Shown piece after piece: positions 1 through 10,264 of a stretch of DNA of 64,000 bases (positions are counted from its first letter, which is position 1; each line of letters begins with the position of its first letter). Source of the stretch: Buxus sempervirens (Eukaryota; Streptophyta; Magnoliopsida; Buxales; Buxaceae); the NCBI GenBank assembly GCA_947561395.2, contig OX387183.1, positions 54,667,915 to 54,731,914 on the forward strand, written 5' to 3'. The notes below the pieces were generated by a model that saw only the letters and a program-made list of their open reading frames with translations, had not been told where the DNA came from and did not search any database. Made by a program: the position numbers and the translations under genes.

Positions 1-787
1 CAAGAAAACCTTCAAAAACATTTAGGAAAAATTTTAGTAAAGATAAAACTTGCTACAAATGTGGAAAAGTAGGACATTTCGCAAACAAATGCAGAGTAAA
101 ACAAAAAATTAATGAATTAGAAATATCCAATGAATTAAAAGATCAATTACAAAAAATTCTTTTAATCAATTCAGAATCAGAACAATCAGATACTGATTAC
201 GAAACATCAAGTGAAGAACAAATCAACCAAATTCAAGATGATGATTATAATTCAGAATCTGATGAAGAATCAAGTTCTGAGTCAGAATCAGAATGTGAAA
301 AACCAAAACCATGTGTAGAAAAATGTTGTAATAAACCAAGTCTTTTTGTTTTAACCAAAGAACAAAATATATTATTAGAATTAGTTGATGAAATTCATAA
401 TCCAGAAGAAAAGAAATTAATTTTACAAAAATTAAAACAATCACTTAATAAACCAGATAAAAATAACTTAGAAAAACAAATTACTGACAAAACCAAGAAT
501 CCTTACAATTTCAAAGAAATTGTTGATAGATTTAAAAAAGAATCAAAAGAAGATATATCAATTCAAGATTTAAAACATGAAATTAATCAAATCAAGTCAG
601 AATTAAAAGAACTAAAATCTATCACAAATAATCTACAAGCTCAAGTTAATATACAAAGTCACCTCACCTACAATCAAATGAGAAGAATTCCTGAGGAAAA
701 GGAAGACGAAGCATCCACATCCCAAGAAATAGAAGAAGTCGGAGAACAAGAAAAATTCTTAGATGTAATTTCACAAATCAATTTTAG
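1..787 (+). pseudogene. Viral coat protein C-terminal part, plus copy
   Basis: The frame is open from position 3 to about 787. It holds a CCHC zinc knuckle (Cys-x2-Cys-x4-His-x4-Cys, 51-92), the nucleic-acid-binding signature of caulimovirid coat proteins. A Ser/Glu/Asp-rich acidic stretch (about 165-300) and a Lys/Glu-rich, probably helical stretch (about 350-650) follow. The N-terminal coat region lies outside the window. The frame is lost near 787 at a single-base deletion relative to the other copy. Confidence 0.8.
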
Positions 788-1464
788 AAATGGTTAATTA
801 GAATCAATTTAGTTGTCAACAATGAATTCAAATTTGAAACAATCGCCTTAGTTGATAGTGGTGCAGACCTCAATTGTATTCAAGAAGGTATAATACCTTC
901 AAAATACTTTGAAAAAACTAAAGAAAAACTCCATACGGGCAAGTGGAGTTGGTATGAAAATCAATTACAAATTGTCAAATGTACACATCTGCAATGATAA
1001 TATTTGCTTCAAAACCCCATTCATTTTAATTAGTGATCTTAGTAAACAAGTCATTTTAGGAACTCCCTTCTTAGCATTGATCCAGCCATTTACTGTTACA
1101 AATGATGGCCTTAGAAACAATATGTGAAGACAAAACAATTAATTTCCGATTTATTACTAGGCAAACAACAAGAGAAATAGATATTTTAAAACAATTATCA
1201 ATATCCCCCAGAAGCCAATTCAATTCAAAGAAAAGAAAAACAAATTGTGTTTCTTAAAGAAGAAATAGAAAATAAAAATATAGAACAACAGCTTAACAAT
1301 CCAAGCTTAATTCAACAAATAGATAATTTCAAACAGAAATTAGAAAGAGAAGTATGTTCTGATATTCCAAATGCTTTCTGGCATAGAAAAAACATACAGT
1401 CTCTTTACCATATATTTCAGATTTCCAAGAAAACAAAATCCCTACTAAAGCTAGACCAATTCAA
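788..1464 (+). pseudogene. Viral aspartic protease region, plus copy, broken
   Basis: This is the retropepsin-like protease segment, with the Leu-Val-Asp-Ser-Gly-Ala-Asp active-site motif near 846-870. In caulimovirids this domain cleaves the polyprotein. Reading frames change at about 787, 939, 1108 and 1206 because of single-base differences from the minus copy. An additional frame change at an A-run near 1385-1392 is shared by both copies, so it is older than the duplication. Confidence 0.8.
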
Positions 1465-2760
1465 ATGTCTCAAGAATTATTACAATATTGTAAACAAGAA
1501 ATTAATGATTTACTTAAGAAAAATATTATTAGACCAAGTAAATCACCTTGGAGTTGTTCTGCATTCTATGTCAATAAGAATTCAGAAATTGAAAGAGGAA
1601 CTCCAAGATTAGTTATTAATTACAAACCTTTAAATGATGCATTACAATGGATAAGATATCCAATCCCCAATAAACAAGATTTAATTCAAAGACTACATAA
1701 TGCAAGAATTTTTTCGAAATTCGATATGAAGTCTGGATTCTGGCAAATCCAGATAGCTGAGCAAGATCGATACAAGACGGCCTTCACAGTTCCATTTGGA
1801 CATTACGAATGGAATGTAATGCCATTCGGTCTCAAGAATGCTTCTTCAGAATTTCAAAAAATTATGAATGATATATTCAATCCTTATGATAAATTCACAA
1901 TTATTTATATTGATGATGTTCTAGTCTTTTCCTCATCAATATCTCAACATTGGAAACATCTAAATCAATTTTACAATATAATAAAACAAAATGGATTGGT
2001 AATCTCCAAACCCCAAGATTGTTTTATTTCAAACCAAAATTAAATTTTTAGGTCACATTATTCATCAAGGAACAATTCGCCCTATTGAGAGATCTCTCTC
2101 ATTTGGAGACAAATTTTCCTGATGAAATCAAAGATAAAAAACAATTACAAAGATTTTTAGGAAGTCCTAAATTATGTGACAGACTTCTTTCCCAATTTAA
2201 GTCAATCAGTTCAATTGTTGAGAAAAAGGCTCAAAAAGACCCCAGGACCATGGACCCCTGAGCATACTGCAATTGTTCAAAAAATTAAGAAACAAGTCAA
2301 ACATTTGCCATGTTTAACTTTGCCAAATCCTGATGCTTTCAAAATAGTTGAAAACAGATGCATCAGACATAGGGTACGGAGGTATCCTCAAACAAAAATT
2401 GACAACAAAGAACAATTGGTCAAATTTACAAGTGGAACTTGGAATCCAACTCAATCCAATTATTCTACAATCAAAAAAGAGATTTTATCAATGGTTTTAT
2501 GTATTTCAAAATTTCAATCGGATTTACTCAATCAAAAATTTCTTTTAAGAGTTGATTGCAAAGCAGCAAAGAGTGTTTTACAAAAGGATGTAAAAAATTT
2601 AGCTTCAAAACAAATATTTGCCAGATGGCAAGCAATTTTAAGTATTTTTGATTTTGATATTGAGTTTATTAAAGGAGAACATAATTCTCTTCCTGACTTC
2701 TTAACCCGTGAATTCCTTCAGGGCCAAGATGCCAAGAAAATTACAAACCATTCCTGCTAG
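1465..2760 (+). pseudogene. Viral reverse transcriptase/RNase H, plus copy, broken
   Basis: The first 192 codons (1465-2043) encode the fingers and palm of a caulimovirid reverse transcriptase, including the catalytic YIDD (1906-1917). This part is identical in sequence to the minus copy as far as I compared it. Single-base differences at about 2016, 2118, 2166, 2353 and 2395 break the connection and RNase H domains. RNase H is recognisable at about 2345-2750, with an Asp-Ala-Ser-Asp start. The stop lies at 2758-2760, inside the start of ORF2. Confidence 0.85.
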
Positions 2761-4206
2761 GCTCAATCCAGTTACCAGAGCCCAGCAAACAAGACAAGCC
2801 CAAGAATCCAAGACGTCAGAACCTCAATATACTACACCTCAATCGTATGCCCAATTTGCCCAAGATCCAAATGCATCCCAATCAACCAGTCCAGCCCAAA
2901 GGTTAGTTGGTTTTATCCAAGCCCAACCTTCTTCCAATCCAAGTACAAGATCCAATCCATCTACCCGACAAGTGTCACCAAAAAACCAAGCAAAATCATG
3001 GGCTGCCGAAATGGAGAAACAAGAAGAAGATTTGAGAATTCAATTGCTTCAATTAGAACAATCAAAGGAATTAGCTCTGGATTCTCAGCCATTCAAAGAA
3101 GTAGTTAAGAAAAACAAAGGCAAACAATTGGCAAGACCTTCAGCTTCAAGTCAAATTGTGGCGACCAAACCTGGTCCCCGCACCTTTAGTTTCTGCAAAA
3201 TCATTTTCAGCAAACCAATCAAATTATTTGTTAAAACCAAGAAGTATTTTACAAGTTTTTACTATTGAAGAAGAGCTTTATCACCCTGACCCCCGATCAG
3301 TGTGCCCAAAATTATTTTCACAATCACAATACTTTAAATGAACAAGAATTTCCATGTGGTTTTACAAACAAGACTCAAAAATTTTATGAATTTATTTTAG
3401 TTGATAACAAAATCTGTTTTGATCAAACATTATCCGGGCACTGGACCTGAACCATATGTCACTCATTCCACATGTCAAATTCTTCAAGTCCACAATTTAT
3501 CTTCATGGGGTGTTCATCCTCTCACTCCAAGGAGATTTTCTCAATCATTTGAACCTCAATATTACAATTACTGGGACTACACCTCTGCCTGGTACAATAC
3601 ATTTTACCTTAGACCCACGAGTCATTCATGGCTCATATTTTTCAAACACCAATTTGTTGAAACAATCCCAGCCTGGTTTCTGCAATGGTGGTCATACTTT
3701 GGCCCTATTCCAGATAACCTTCCAGATGAAATGCAACAAGGTTTCTCTCTGTTTGCTAAACAATACAAGAATACCGAACCTCATCTTGACCATTTCCCAT
3801 GCCTTTTTCATTTCAAGCTAGCATGGATCGTCAGTTGGGATTACACCATTGAAGATTCAGGCCCATTTCCAATTTTAGCAAGACAATTCAGGACCAAATG
3901 GTGGGATAAGTTTGATATCACCCACACATTAGTTCCCCACATCAAGCAATGGTTACTCGGACAAGCAAGGACCATACACAGCAGCAGAAGCAAATCAAGA
4001 AACCAGAACAAGATCAATTTCTCATGACCAAGTCTCAAGTTCAAGCAGGCCTTGCAGGAGCAATGACTAAAGAACAATACAAAAAATTTCTTCAAGAAGC
4101 CCTTCTGGCGGTTGATTCTCAAGTTCAAGAAGTTGAAACAAAGTCAGAAGAATCGGTTGGCGACTATGATCCAAACGATCCAGATGACTTCATCGTTCAA
4201 CTTTGA
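2708..4206 (+). pseudogene. Viral ORF2-type protein, plus copy, broken
   Basis: This is the plus-strand counterpart of the ORF2 at 4806-6305. It begins inside the end of the RNase H frame. Its N-terminal part is rich in Gln, Pro, Ser and Thr, followed by a Trp-rich central part and an acidic C-terminus ending at 4206. It is split by single-base differences at about 3175, 3290, 3976, 3990 and 4025, plus breaks shared with the other copy. Function is unknown. Confidence 0.7.
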
Positions 4207-4207
4207 C

Positions 4208-4310
4208 AAGTGGCAAGATTTAATTTACAAGTGGCAAGATTTAACCAAAAGTCACTGTAGCAGAGCACTGTTCACTGTAGCGGAGCACTGTAGCAGTTAC
4301 TATTCGGATG
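4208..4310 (+). promoter_or_regulatory. Short direct repeats upstream of viral promoter, plus copy
   Basis: Two copies of an ACAAGTGGCAAGATTTAA-type 18-mer lie in tandem at about 4206-4244. They are followed by several copies of CACTGTAGC/GAGCACTGT at 4251-4295. The cluster sits 50-140 bp upstream of the TATA box, where pararetroviral promoters carry enhancers. The mirror copy is at about 4718-4806. The enhancer role is inferred. Confidence 0.5.
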
Positions 4311-4347
4311 TCAAATTTTATTTTGGAGTCCAGGGTCCTCCTTCGTC

Positions 4348-4356
4348 TATAAAAGG
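4348..4356 (+). promoter_or_regulatory. TATA box of viral pregenomic RNA promoter, plus copy
   Basis: The motif TATAAAAGG sits after ORF2 and before a CT-rich leader, as expected for the single pregenomic RNA promoter of a caulimovirid. Transcription would start about 30 nt downstream and run rightward into the antisense strand of the minus copy. Confidence 0.7.
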
Positions 4357-4468
4357 AGAACCCTTCCCTCATTTGAACCCATCTTCTACTTCAATCATCT
4401 TCTGATTCAAGCAACAATCTTCTTCTCCCATCTTTATTTTTCAAGTTCAAGATCAATTACTTTCAAGA

Positions 4469-4544
4469 CCAAGGTTCCAGAAGATCACCTTAGCCTTGTA
4501 AGTCCAATCTCTCAATTTCTTATCATTTATTCAAGTCAATCTCA
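4469..4544. other. 76-nt loop between the inverted arms
   Basis: This unpaired spacer between the arms looks like a short continuation of the viral RNA leader of the plus copy. It is CT- and A-rich and holds no ORF. I looked for the PacBio hairpin adapter in it and did not see it. Confidence 0.8.
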
Positions 4545-4656
4545 TCTTGAAAGTAATTGATCTTGAACTTGAAAAATAAAGATGGGAGAAGAAGATTGTT
4601 GCTTGAATCAGAAGATGATTGAAGTAGAAGATGGGTTCAAATGAGGGAAGGGTTCT

Positions 4657-4665
4657 CCTTTTATA
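4657..4665 (-). promoter_or_regulatory. TATA box of viral pregenomic RNA promoter, minus copy
   Basis: This is the mirror image of the plus-copy TATA at 4348-4356 and also reads TATAAAAGG. The two boxes are about 300 bp apart and face each other. Transcripts from here would run leftward into the plus copy in antisense. Confidence 0.7.
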
Positions 4666-4805
4666 GACGAAGGAGGACCCTGGACTCCAAAATAAAATTT
4701 GACATCCGAATAGTAACTGCTACAGTGCTCCGCTACAGTGAACAGTGCTCTGCTACAGTGACTTTTGTTAAATCTTGCCACTTGTAAATTAAATCTTGCC
4801 ACTTG

Positions 4806-6305
4806 TCAAAGTTGAACGATGAAGTCATCTGGATCGTTTGGATCATAGTCGCCAACCGATTCTTCTGACTTTGTTTCAACTTCTTGAACTTGAGAATCAA
4901 CCGCCAGAATGGCTTCTTGAAGAAATTTTTTGTATTGTTCTTTAGTCATTGCTCCTGCAAGGCCTGCTTGAACTTGAGACTTGGTCCATGAGAAATTGAT
5001 CTTGTTCTGGTTTCTTGATTTGCTTTCTGCTGCTGTTGTATGGTCCTTGCTTGTCCGAGTAACCATTGCTTGATGTGGGGAACTAATGTGTGGGTGATAT
5101 CAAACTTATCCCACCATTTGGTCCTGAATTGTCTTGCTAAAATTGGAAATGGGCCTGAATCTTCAATGGTGTAATCCCAACTGACGATCCATGCTAGCTT
5201 GAAATGAAAAAGGCATGGGAAATGGTCAAGATGAGGTTCGGTATTCTTGTATTGTTTAGCAAACAGAGAGAAACCTTGTTGCATTTCATCTGGAAGGTTA
5301 TCTGGAATAGGGCCAAAGTATGACCACCATTGCAGAAACCAGGCTGGGATTGTTTCAACAAATTGGTGTTTGAAAAATATGAGCCATGAATGACTCGTGG
5401 GTCTAAGGTAAAATGTATTGTACCAGGCAGAGGTGTAGTCCCAGTAATTGTAATATTGAGGTTCAAATGATTGAGAAAATCTCCTTGGAGTGAGAGGATG
5501 AACACCCCATGAAGATAAATTGTGGACTTGAAGAATTTGACATGTGGAATGAGTGACATATGGTTCAGGTCCAGTGCCCGGATAATGTTTGATCAAAACA
5601 GATTTTGTTATCAACTAAAATAAATTCATAAAATTTTTGAGTCTTGTTTGTAAAACCACATGGAAATTCTTGTTCATTTAAAGTATTGTGATTGTGAAAA
5701 TAATTTTGGGCACACTGATCGGGGTCAGGGTGATAAAGCTCTTCTTCAATAGTAAAAACTTGTAAAATACTTCTTGGTTTTAACAAATAATTTGATTGGT
5801 TTGCTGAAAATGATTTTGCAGAAACTAAAGGTGCGGGACCAGGTTTGGTCGCCACAATTTGACTTGAAGCTGAAGGTCTTGCCAATTGTTTGCCTTTGTT
5901 TTTCTTAACTACTTCTTTGAATGGCTGAGAATCCAGAGCTAATTCCTTTGATTGTTCTAATTGAAGCAATTGAATTCTCAAATCTTCTTCTTGTTTCTCC
6001 ATTTCGGCAGCCCATGATTTTGCTTGGTTTTTTGGTGACACTTGTCGGGTAGATGGATTGGATCTTGTACTTGGATTGGAAGAAGGTTGGGCTTGGATAA
6101 AACCAACTAACCTTTGGGCTGGACTGGTTGATTGGGATGCATTTGGATCTTGGGCAAATTGGGCATACGATTGAGGTGTAGTATATTGAGGTTCTGACGT
6201 CTTGGATTCTTGGGCTTGTCTTGTTTGCTGGGCTCTGGTAACTGGATTGAGCCTAGCAGGAATGGTTTGTAATTTTCTTGGCATCTTGGCCCTGAAGGAA
6301 TTCAC
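4806..6305 (-). pseudogene. Viral ORF2-type protein of unknown function, minus copy
   Basis: Three overlapping frames (6305-5565, 5614-4946, 5066-4806) appear to be one protein interrupted by two frame changes. The start overlaps the end of the RNase H frame by about 50 nt. The N-terminal part (about 120 aa) is rich in Gln, Pro, Ser and Thr with a Lys/Glu-rich stretch behind it. The middle is aromatic, with many Trp, Phe and His. The C-terminus is acidic (Asp-Pro-Asn-Asp-Pro-Asp-Asp). I recognise no catalytic motif. An uncharacterised ORF at this place is a known trait of florendoviruses. The match here is by position only. Confidence 0.7.
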
Positions 6306-7545
6306 GGGTTAAGAAGTCAGGAAGAGAATTATGTTCTCCTTTAATAAACTCAATATCAAAATCAAAAATACTTAAAATTGCTTGCCATCTGGCAAATATT
6401 TGTTTTGAAGCTAAATTTTTTACATCCTTTTGTAAAACACTCTTTGCTGCTTTGCAATCAACTCTTAAAAGAAATTTTTGATTGAGTAAATCCGATTGAA
6501 ATTTTGAAATACATAAAACCATTGATAAAATCTCTTTTTTGATTGTAGAATAATTGGATTGAGTTGGATTCCAAGTTCCACTTGTAAATTTGACCAATTG
6601 TTCTTTGTTGTCAATTTTTTGTTTGAGGATACCTCCGTACCCTATGTCTGATGCATCTGTTTCAACTATTTTGAAAGCATCAGGATTTGGCAAAGTTAAA
6701 CATGGCAAATGTTTGACTTGTTTCTTAATTTTTTGAACAATTGCAGTATGCTCAGGGGTCCATGGTCCTGGGGTCTTTTTGAGCCTTTTTCTCAACAATT
6801 GAACTGATTGACTTAAATTGGGAAAGAAGTCTGTCACATAATTTAGACTTCCTAAAAATCTTTGTAATTGTTTTTTATCTTTGATTTCATCAGGAAATTT
6901 GTCTCCAAATGAGAGAGATCTCTCAATAGGGCGAATTGTTCCTTGATGAATAATGTGACCTAAAAATTTAATTTTGGTTTGAAATAAAACAATCTTGGGT
7001 TTGGAGATTACCAATCCATTTTGTTTTATTATATTGTAAAATTGATTTAGATGTTTCCAATGTTGAGATATTGATGAGGAAAAGACTAGAACATCATCAA
7101 TATAAATAATTGTGAATTTATCATAAGGATTGAATATATCATTCATAATTTTTTGAAATTCTGAAGAAGCATTCTTGAGACCGAATGGCATTACATTCCA
7201 TTCGTAATGTCCAAATGGAACTGTGAAGGCCGTCTTGTATCGATCTTGCTCAGCTATCTGGATTTGCCAGAATCCAGACTTCATATCGAATTTCGAAAAA
7301 ATTCTTGCATTATGTAGTCTTTGAATTAAATCTTGTTTATTGGGGATTGGATATCTTATCCATTGTAATGCATCATTTAAAGGTTTGTAATTAATAACTA
7401 ATCTTGGAGTTCCTCTTTCAATTTCTGAATTCTTATTGACATAGAATGCAGAACAACTCCAAGGTGATTTACTTGGTCTAATAATATTTTTCTTAAGTAA
7501 ATCATTAATTTCTTGTTTACAATATTGTAATAATTCTTGAGACAT
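6253..7545 (-). pseudogene. Viral reverse transcriptase/RNase H, minus copy
   Basis: A 430-codon open frame covers the reverse transcriptase and RNase H domains. The palm has the YIDD catalytic motif (7093-7104), an upstream Lys-Phe-Asp-Met-Lys-Ser-Gly-Phe segment and the Met-Pro-Phe-Gly-Leu-Lys-Asn-Ala motif shared by caulimovirids and Metaviridae. RNase H begins with Thr-Asp-Ala-Ser-Asp at about 6650 and ends at the stop at 6253. These domains copy the pregenomic RNA. The frame is offset from the protease frame upstream (change at an A-run near 7615-7623), so it is not joined to the polyprotein as it stands. Both viral copies share this break. Confidence 0.88.
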
Positions 7546-8330
7546 TTGAATTGGTCTAGCTTTAGTAGGGATTTTGTTTTCTTGGAAATCTGAAATATAT
7601 GGTAAAGAGACTGTATGTTTTTTCTATGCCAGAAAGCATTTGGAATATCAGAACATACTTCTCTTTCTAATTTCTGTTTGAAATTATCTATTTGTTGAAT
7701 TAAGCTTGGATTGTTAAGCTGTTGTTCTATATTTTTATTTTCTATTTCTTCTTTAAGAAACACAATTTGTTTTTCTTTTCTTTGAATTGAATTGGCTTCT
7801 GGGGATATTGATAATTGTTTTAAAATATCTATTTCTCTTGTTGTTTGCCTAGTAATAAATCGGAAATTAATTGTTTTGTCTTCACATATTGTTTCTAAGC
7901 CATCATTTGTAACAGTAAATGGCTGGATCAATGCTAAGAAGGGAGTTCCTAAAATGACTTGTTTACTAAGATCACTAATTAAAATGAATGGGGTTTTGAA
8001 GCAAATATTATCATTGCAGATGTGTACATTTGACAATTTGTAATTGATTTTCATACCAACTCCACTTGCCGTATGGAGTTTTTCTTTAGTTTTTTCAAAG
8101 TATTTTGAAGGTATTATACCTTCTTGAATACAATTGAGGTCTGCACCACTATCAACTAAGGCGATTGTTTCAAATTTGAATTCATTGTTGACAACTAAAT
8201 TGATTCTAATTAACCATTTTCTAAAATTGATTTGTGAAATTACATCTAAGAATTTTTCTTGTTCTCCGACTTCTTCTATTTCTTGGGATGTGGATGCTTC
8301 GTCTTCCTTTTCCTCAGGAATTCTTCTCAT
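7398..8330 (-). pseudogene. Viral protease region, minus copy
   Basis: This 310-codon frame continues in phase from the coat protein. The retropepsin-like active site Leu-Val-Asp-Ser-Gly-Ala-Asp lies at about 8139-8162, followed by a hydrophobic Val-Ile-Leu-Gly-Thr-Pro-Phe-Leu near 7945. The first ATG at 8330 is unlikely to be a true start, because the frame is open upstream through the zinc knuckle. After about 7620 the frame leaves the reverse transcriptase frame and ends at 7398 with out-of-phase codons. Confidence 0.8.
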
Positions 8331-10264
8331 TTGATTGTAGGTGAGGTGACTTTGTATATTAACTTGAGCTTGTAGATTATTTGTGATAGATTTTAGTTCT
8401 TTTAATTCTGACTTGATTTGATTAATTTCATGTTTTAAATCTTGAATTGATATATCTTCTTTTGATTCTTTTTTAAATCTATCAACAATTTCTTTGAAAT
8501 TGTAAGGATTCTTGGTTTTGTCAGTAATTTGTTTTTCTAAGTTATTTTTATCTGGTTTATTAAGTGATTGTTTTAATTTTTGTAAAATTAATTTCTTTTC
8601 TTCTGGATTATGAATTTCATCAACTAATTCTAATAATATATTTTGTTCTTTGGTTAAAACAAAAAGACTTGGTTTATTACAACATTTTTCTACACATGGT
8701 TTTGGTTTTTCACATTCTGATTCTGACTCAGAACTTGATTCTTCATCAGATTCTGAATTATAATCATCATCTTGAATTTGGTTGATTTGTTCTTCACTTG
8801 ATGTTTCGTAATCAGTATCTGATTGTTCTGATTCTGAATTGATTAAAAGAATTTTTTGTAATTGATCTTTTAATTCATTGGATATTTCTAATTCATTAAT
8901 TTTTTGTTTTACTCTGCATTTGTTTGCGAAATGTCCTACTTTTCCACATTTGTAGCAAGTTTTATCTTTACTAAAATTTTTCCTAAATGTTTTTGAAGGT
9001 TTTCTTGATGAACTTGTCTTATCTTTTTCATCATTCCTGATTTCCTTTTTGTGATATTTATTGTATTTCCTAAACTTAGATTTGTGTGGTTTTGACTTGT
9101 ATGTTTTGTGTGACTTGTAGCTTTTTCTTTGTTTTGTTGAACGAGTTTGAATTTTCTCGAAACCAAATTGTTCACAGAAACTACCTAATTCTTTTCTTGT
9201 TGTTAGACTATCTTTCTTGAGTTTGTTTTTTAATTGGATCTCAGTACAAATTGCTAAGGCTTCAGAATTTATTGTGGAAATTAAATCTCCGTAAGTTCAT
9301 CTATCATATGGAATTGAACCTCTAAATTGTTCAGCTAATTTGGACTTGATTTTTGCAGACAGAGCCTGTGGCAATCCGGATAAGAACTTCTCTTTCCAGA
9401 AAGCTTGGCTGCAGTCTTCCCTAAGAAGAACTTTGGACAAAAACATATCTTTGTACCACTTGAAATCTTGTAATTTCCTACATCTGAGATTTAATAAAAT
9501 TTCAGAAGAATTGTCTTTTAACTTGGAAGGATCTCCGATGTACATTTTCATGATTGTATAAATTAAAGTTTCTACTGGATTGGGAATTTCTTGATCATCT
9601 TCAGTTTTAATTGGTTCAAAATTTTCATCTATCTTGACAGAATTTAAAATATTGGCTCTTTCAATATCAGCGAGATAATTATCCCACCAATGTTTTAATT
9701 GACCTGTAAATCCAGCTATTAAGGCTTGGGCAATTGCTTGTTCAGACACATTTTCTTGTTTGATTTTGTAAGCAGTGCTTACCATTGTCATGTGTTGTAA
9801 TGTTTCGATGATCAAATGCTCAGACTTACCATCTATGTTCCATTCATAAATTGTATTAGGATGAAATGAGGCTTGAGTGAATTGATTCTTCTCTTCTAAT
9901 TGCATGTCTGGAAAACTAGGTCTAGGGTAATAGTTCCTAGTGTTTTTCCAATTCATCTTGTTGATTTCTAAATCATTTGATTTTTCTATTGTATCAATAT
10001 GTCTTTGTTGATTACTTGATCCTGGCCTAATTCTAAGAGGAGTTTGTGGTACAGGAGCTTCTTGGGTTTCAGGAATTATTGTATTATCGTTTAAGAGATC
10101 TCTAAGTCTCTTATCTATTTCTTGATCAAATTCTCTAATTTCTAATTGTCTATTTAATTCTCTTGGAATTTCTATTGGCTTGAAAATTGGAGTGTTTTTT
10201 GATGACGAAGGAATGGTAACATCTTGTTTTTGAATAATTGTTTCTATCCTATCAACTTGATTTC
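8331..10264 (-). pseudogene. Viral coat protein region with in-frame stop, minus copy
   Basis: One frame stays open from about 10264 into the protease, broken by a single TGA at 9297-9299. It includes a gag-like core (9956-9297, with Trp-Trp and Gln-Ala-Phe-Trp segments), a basic Lys/Arg/His-rich stretch (about 9180-8990), a CCHC zinc knuckle (8916-8957), a Ser/Glu/Asp-rich acidic region and a coiled-coil-like region. This is the usual caulimovirid capsid layout for packaging the genome. The preceding movement-protein frame ends at 10265 in another phase, so the two are not continuous here. Confidence 0.82.

Larger units (their letters stand above)
1..4468 (+). repeat. Left arm of large inverted repeat (viral)
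   Basis: Position 1 pairs with about 9007 and position 4468 with 4545 in reverse complement, so the left arm of a tail-to-tail palindrome covers the window edge to 4468. Seen directly: long stretches are identical, for example the zinc-knuckle region and more than 180 codons of the reverse transcriptase. I find about ten single-base insertions and five single-base deletions in this arm relative to the other, mostly in short homopolymers, and one substitution (4102 against 4910). The net difference of five bases matches the coordinate offset between the outer and inner ends. The arm probably continues left of the window. Confidence 0.95.
1..4544 (+). mobile_element. Endogenous caulimovirid, plus copy (5' part outside window)
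   Basis: This is the 3' part of an endogenous pararetrovirus copy read left to right. In order it carries the end of the coat protein with a CCHC zinc knuckle (51-92), a retropepsin-type protease (Asp-Ser-Gly at about 846-870), reverse transcriptase with YIDD at 1906-1917, RNase H, a second ORF, then a promoter with TATA at 4348 and a leader. The movement-protein part would lie left of position 1. Almost every frame is interrupted by single-base indels that the minus copy lacks. The order of domains with an overlapping downstream ORF2 fits florendovirus-type Caulimoviridae. The genus is inferred from gene order, not from a tree. Confidence 0.9.
4545..9007 (-). repeat. Right arm of large inverted repeat (viral)
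   Basis: This is the reverse-complement partner of 1-4468. It belongs to the minus viral copy, which continues to about 12019 beyond the part of the palindrome visible here. Its reading frames are much longer than those of the left arm because it lacks that arm's single-base indels. Confidence 0.95.

Noticed and set aside
223..444. 73-codon ORF on minus, repeated at 8564-8785 plus
   Set aside because: It is antisense to the acidic coat-protein region and appears twice only because the region is duplicated.
4469..4544. Possible sequencing hairpin adapter in the loop
   Set aside because: The loop reads as viral leader-like sequence and shows no adapter, so a simple missed-adapter read is not supported by the loop itself.
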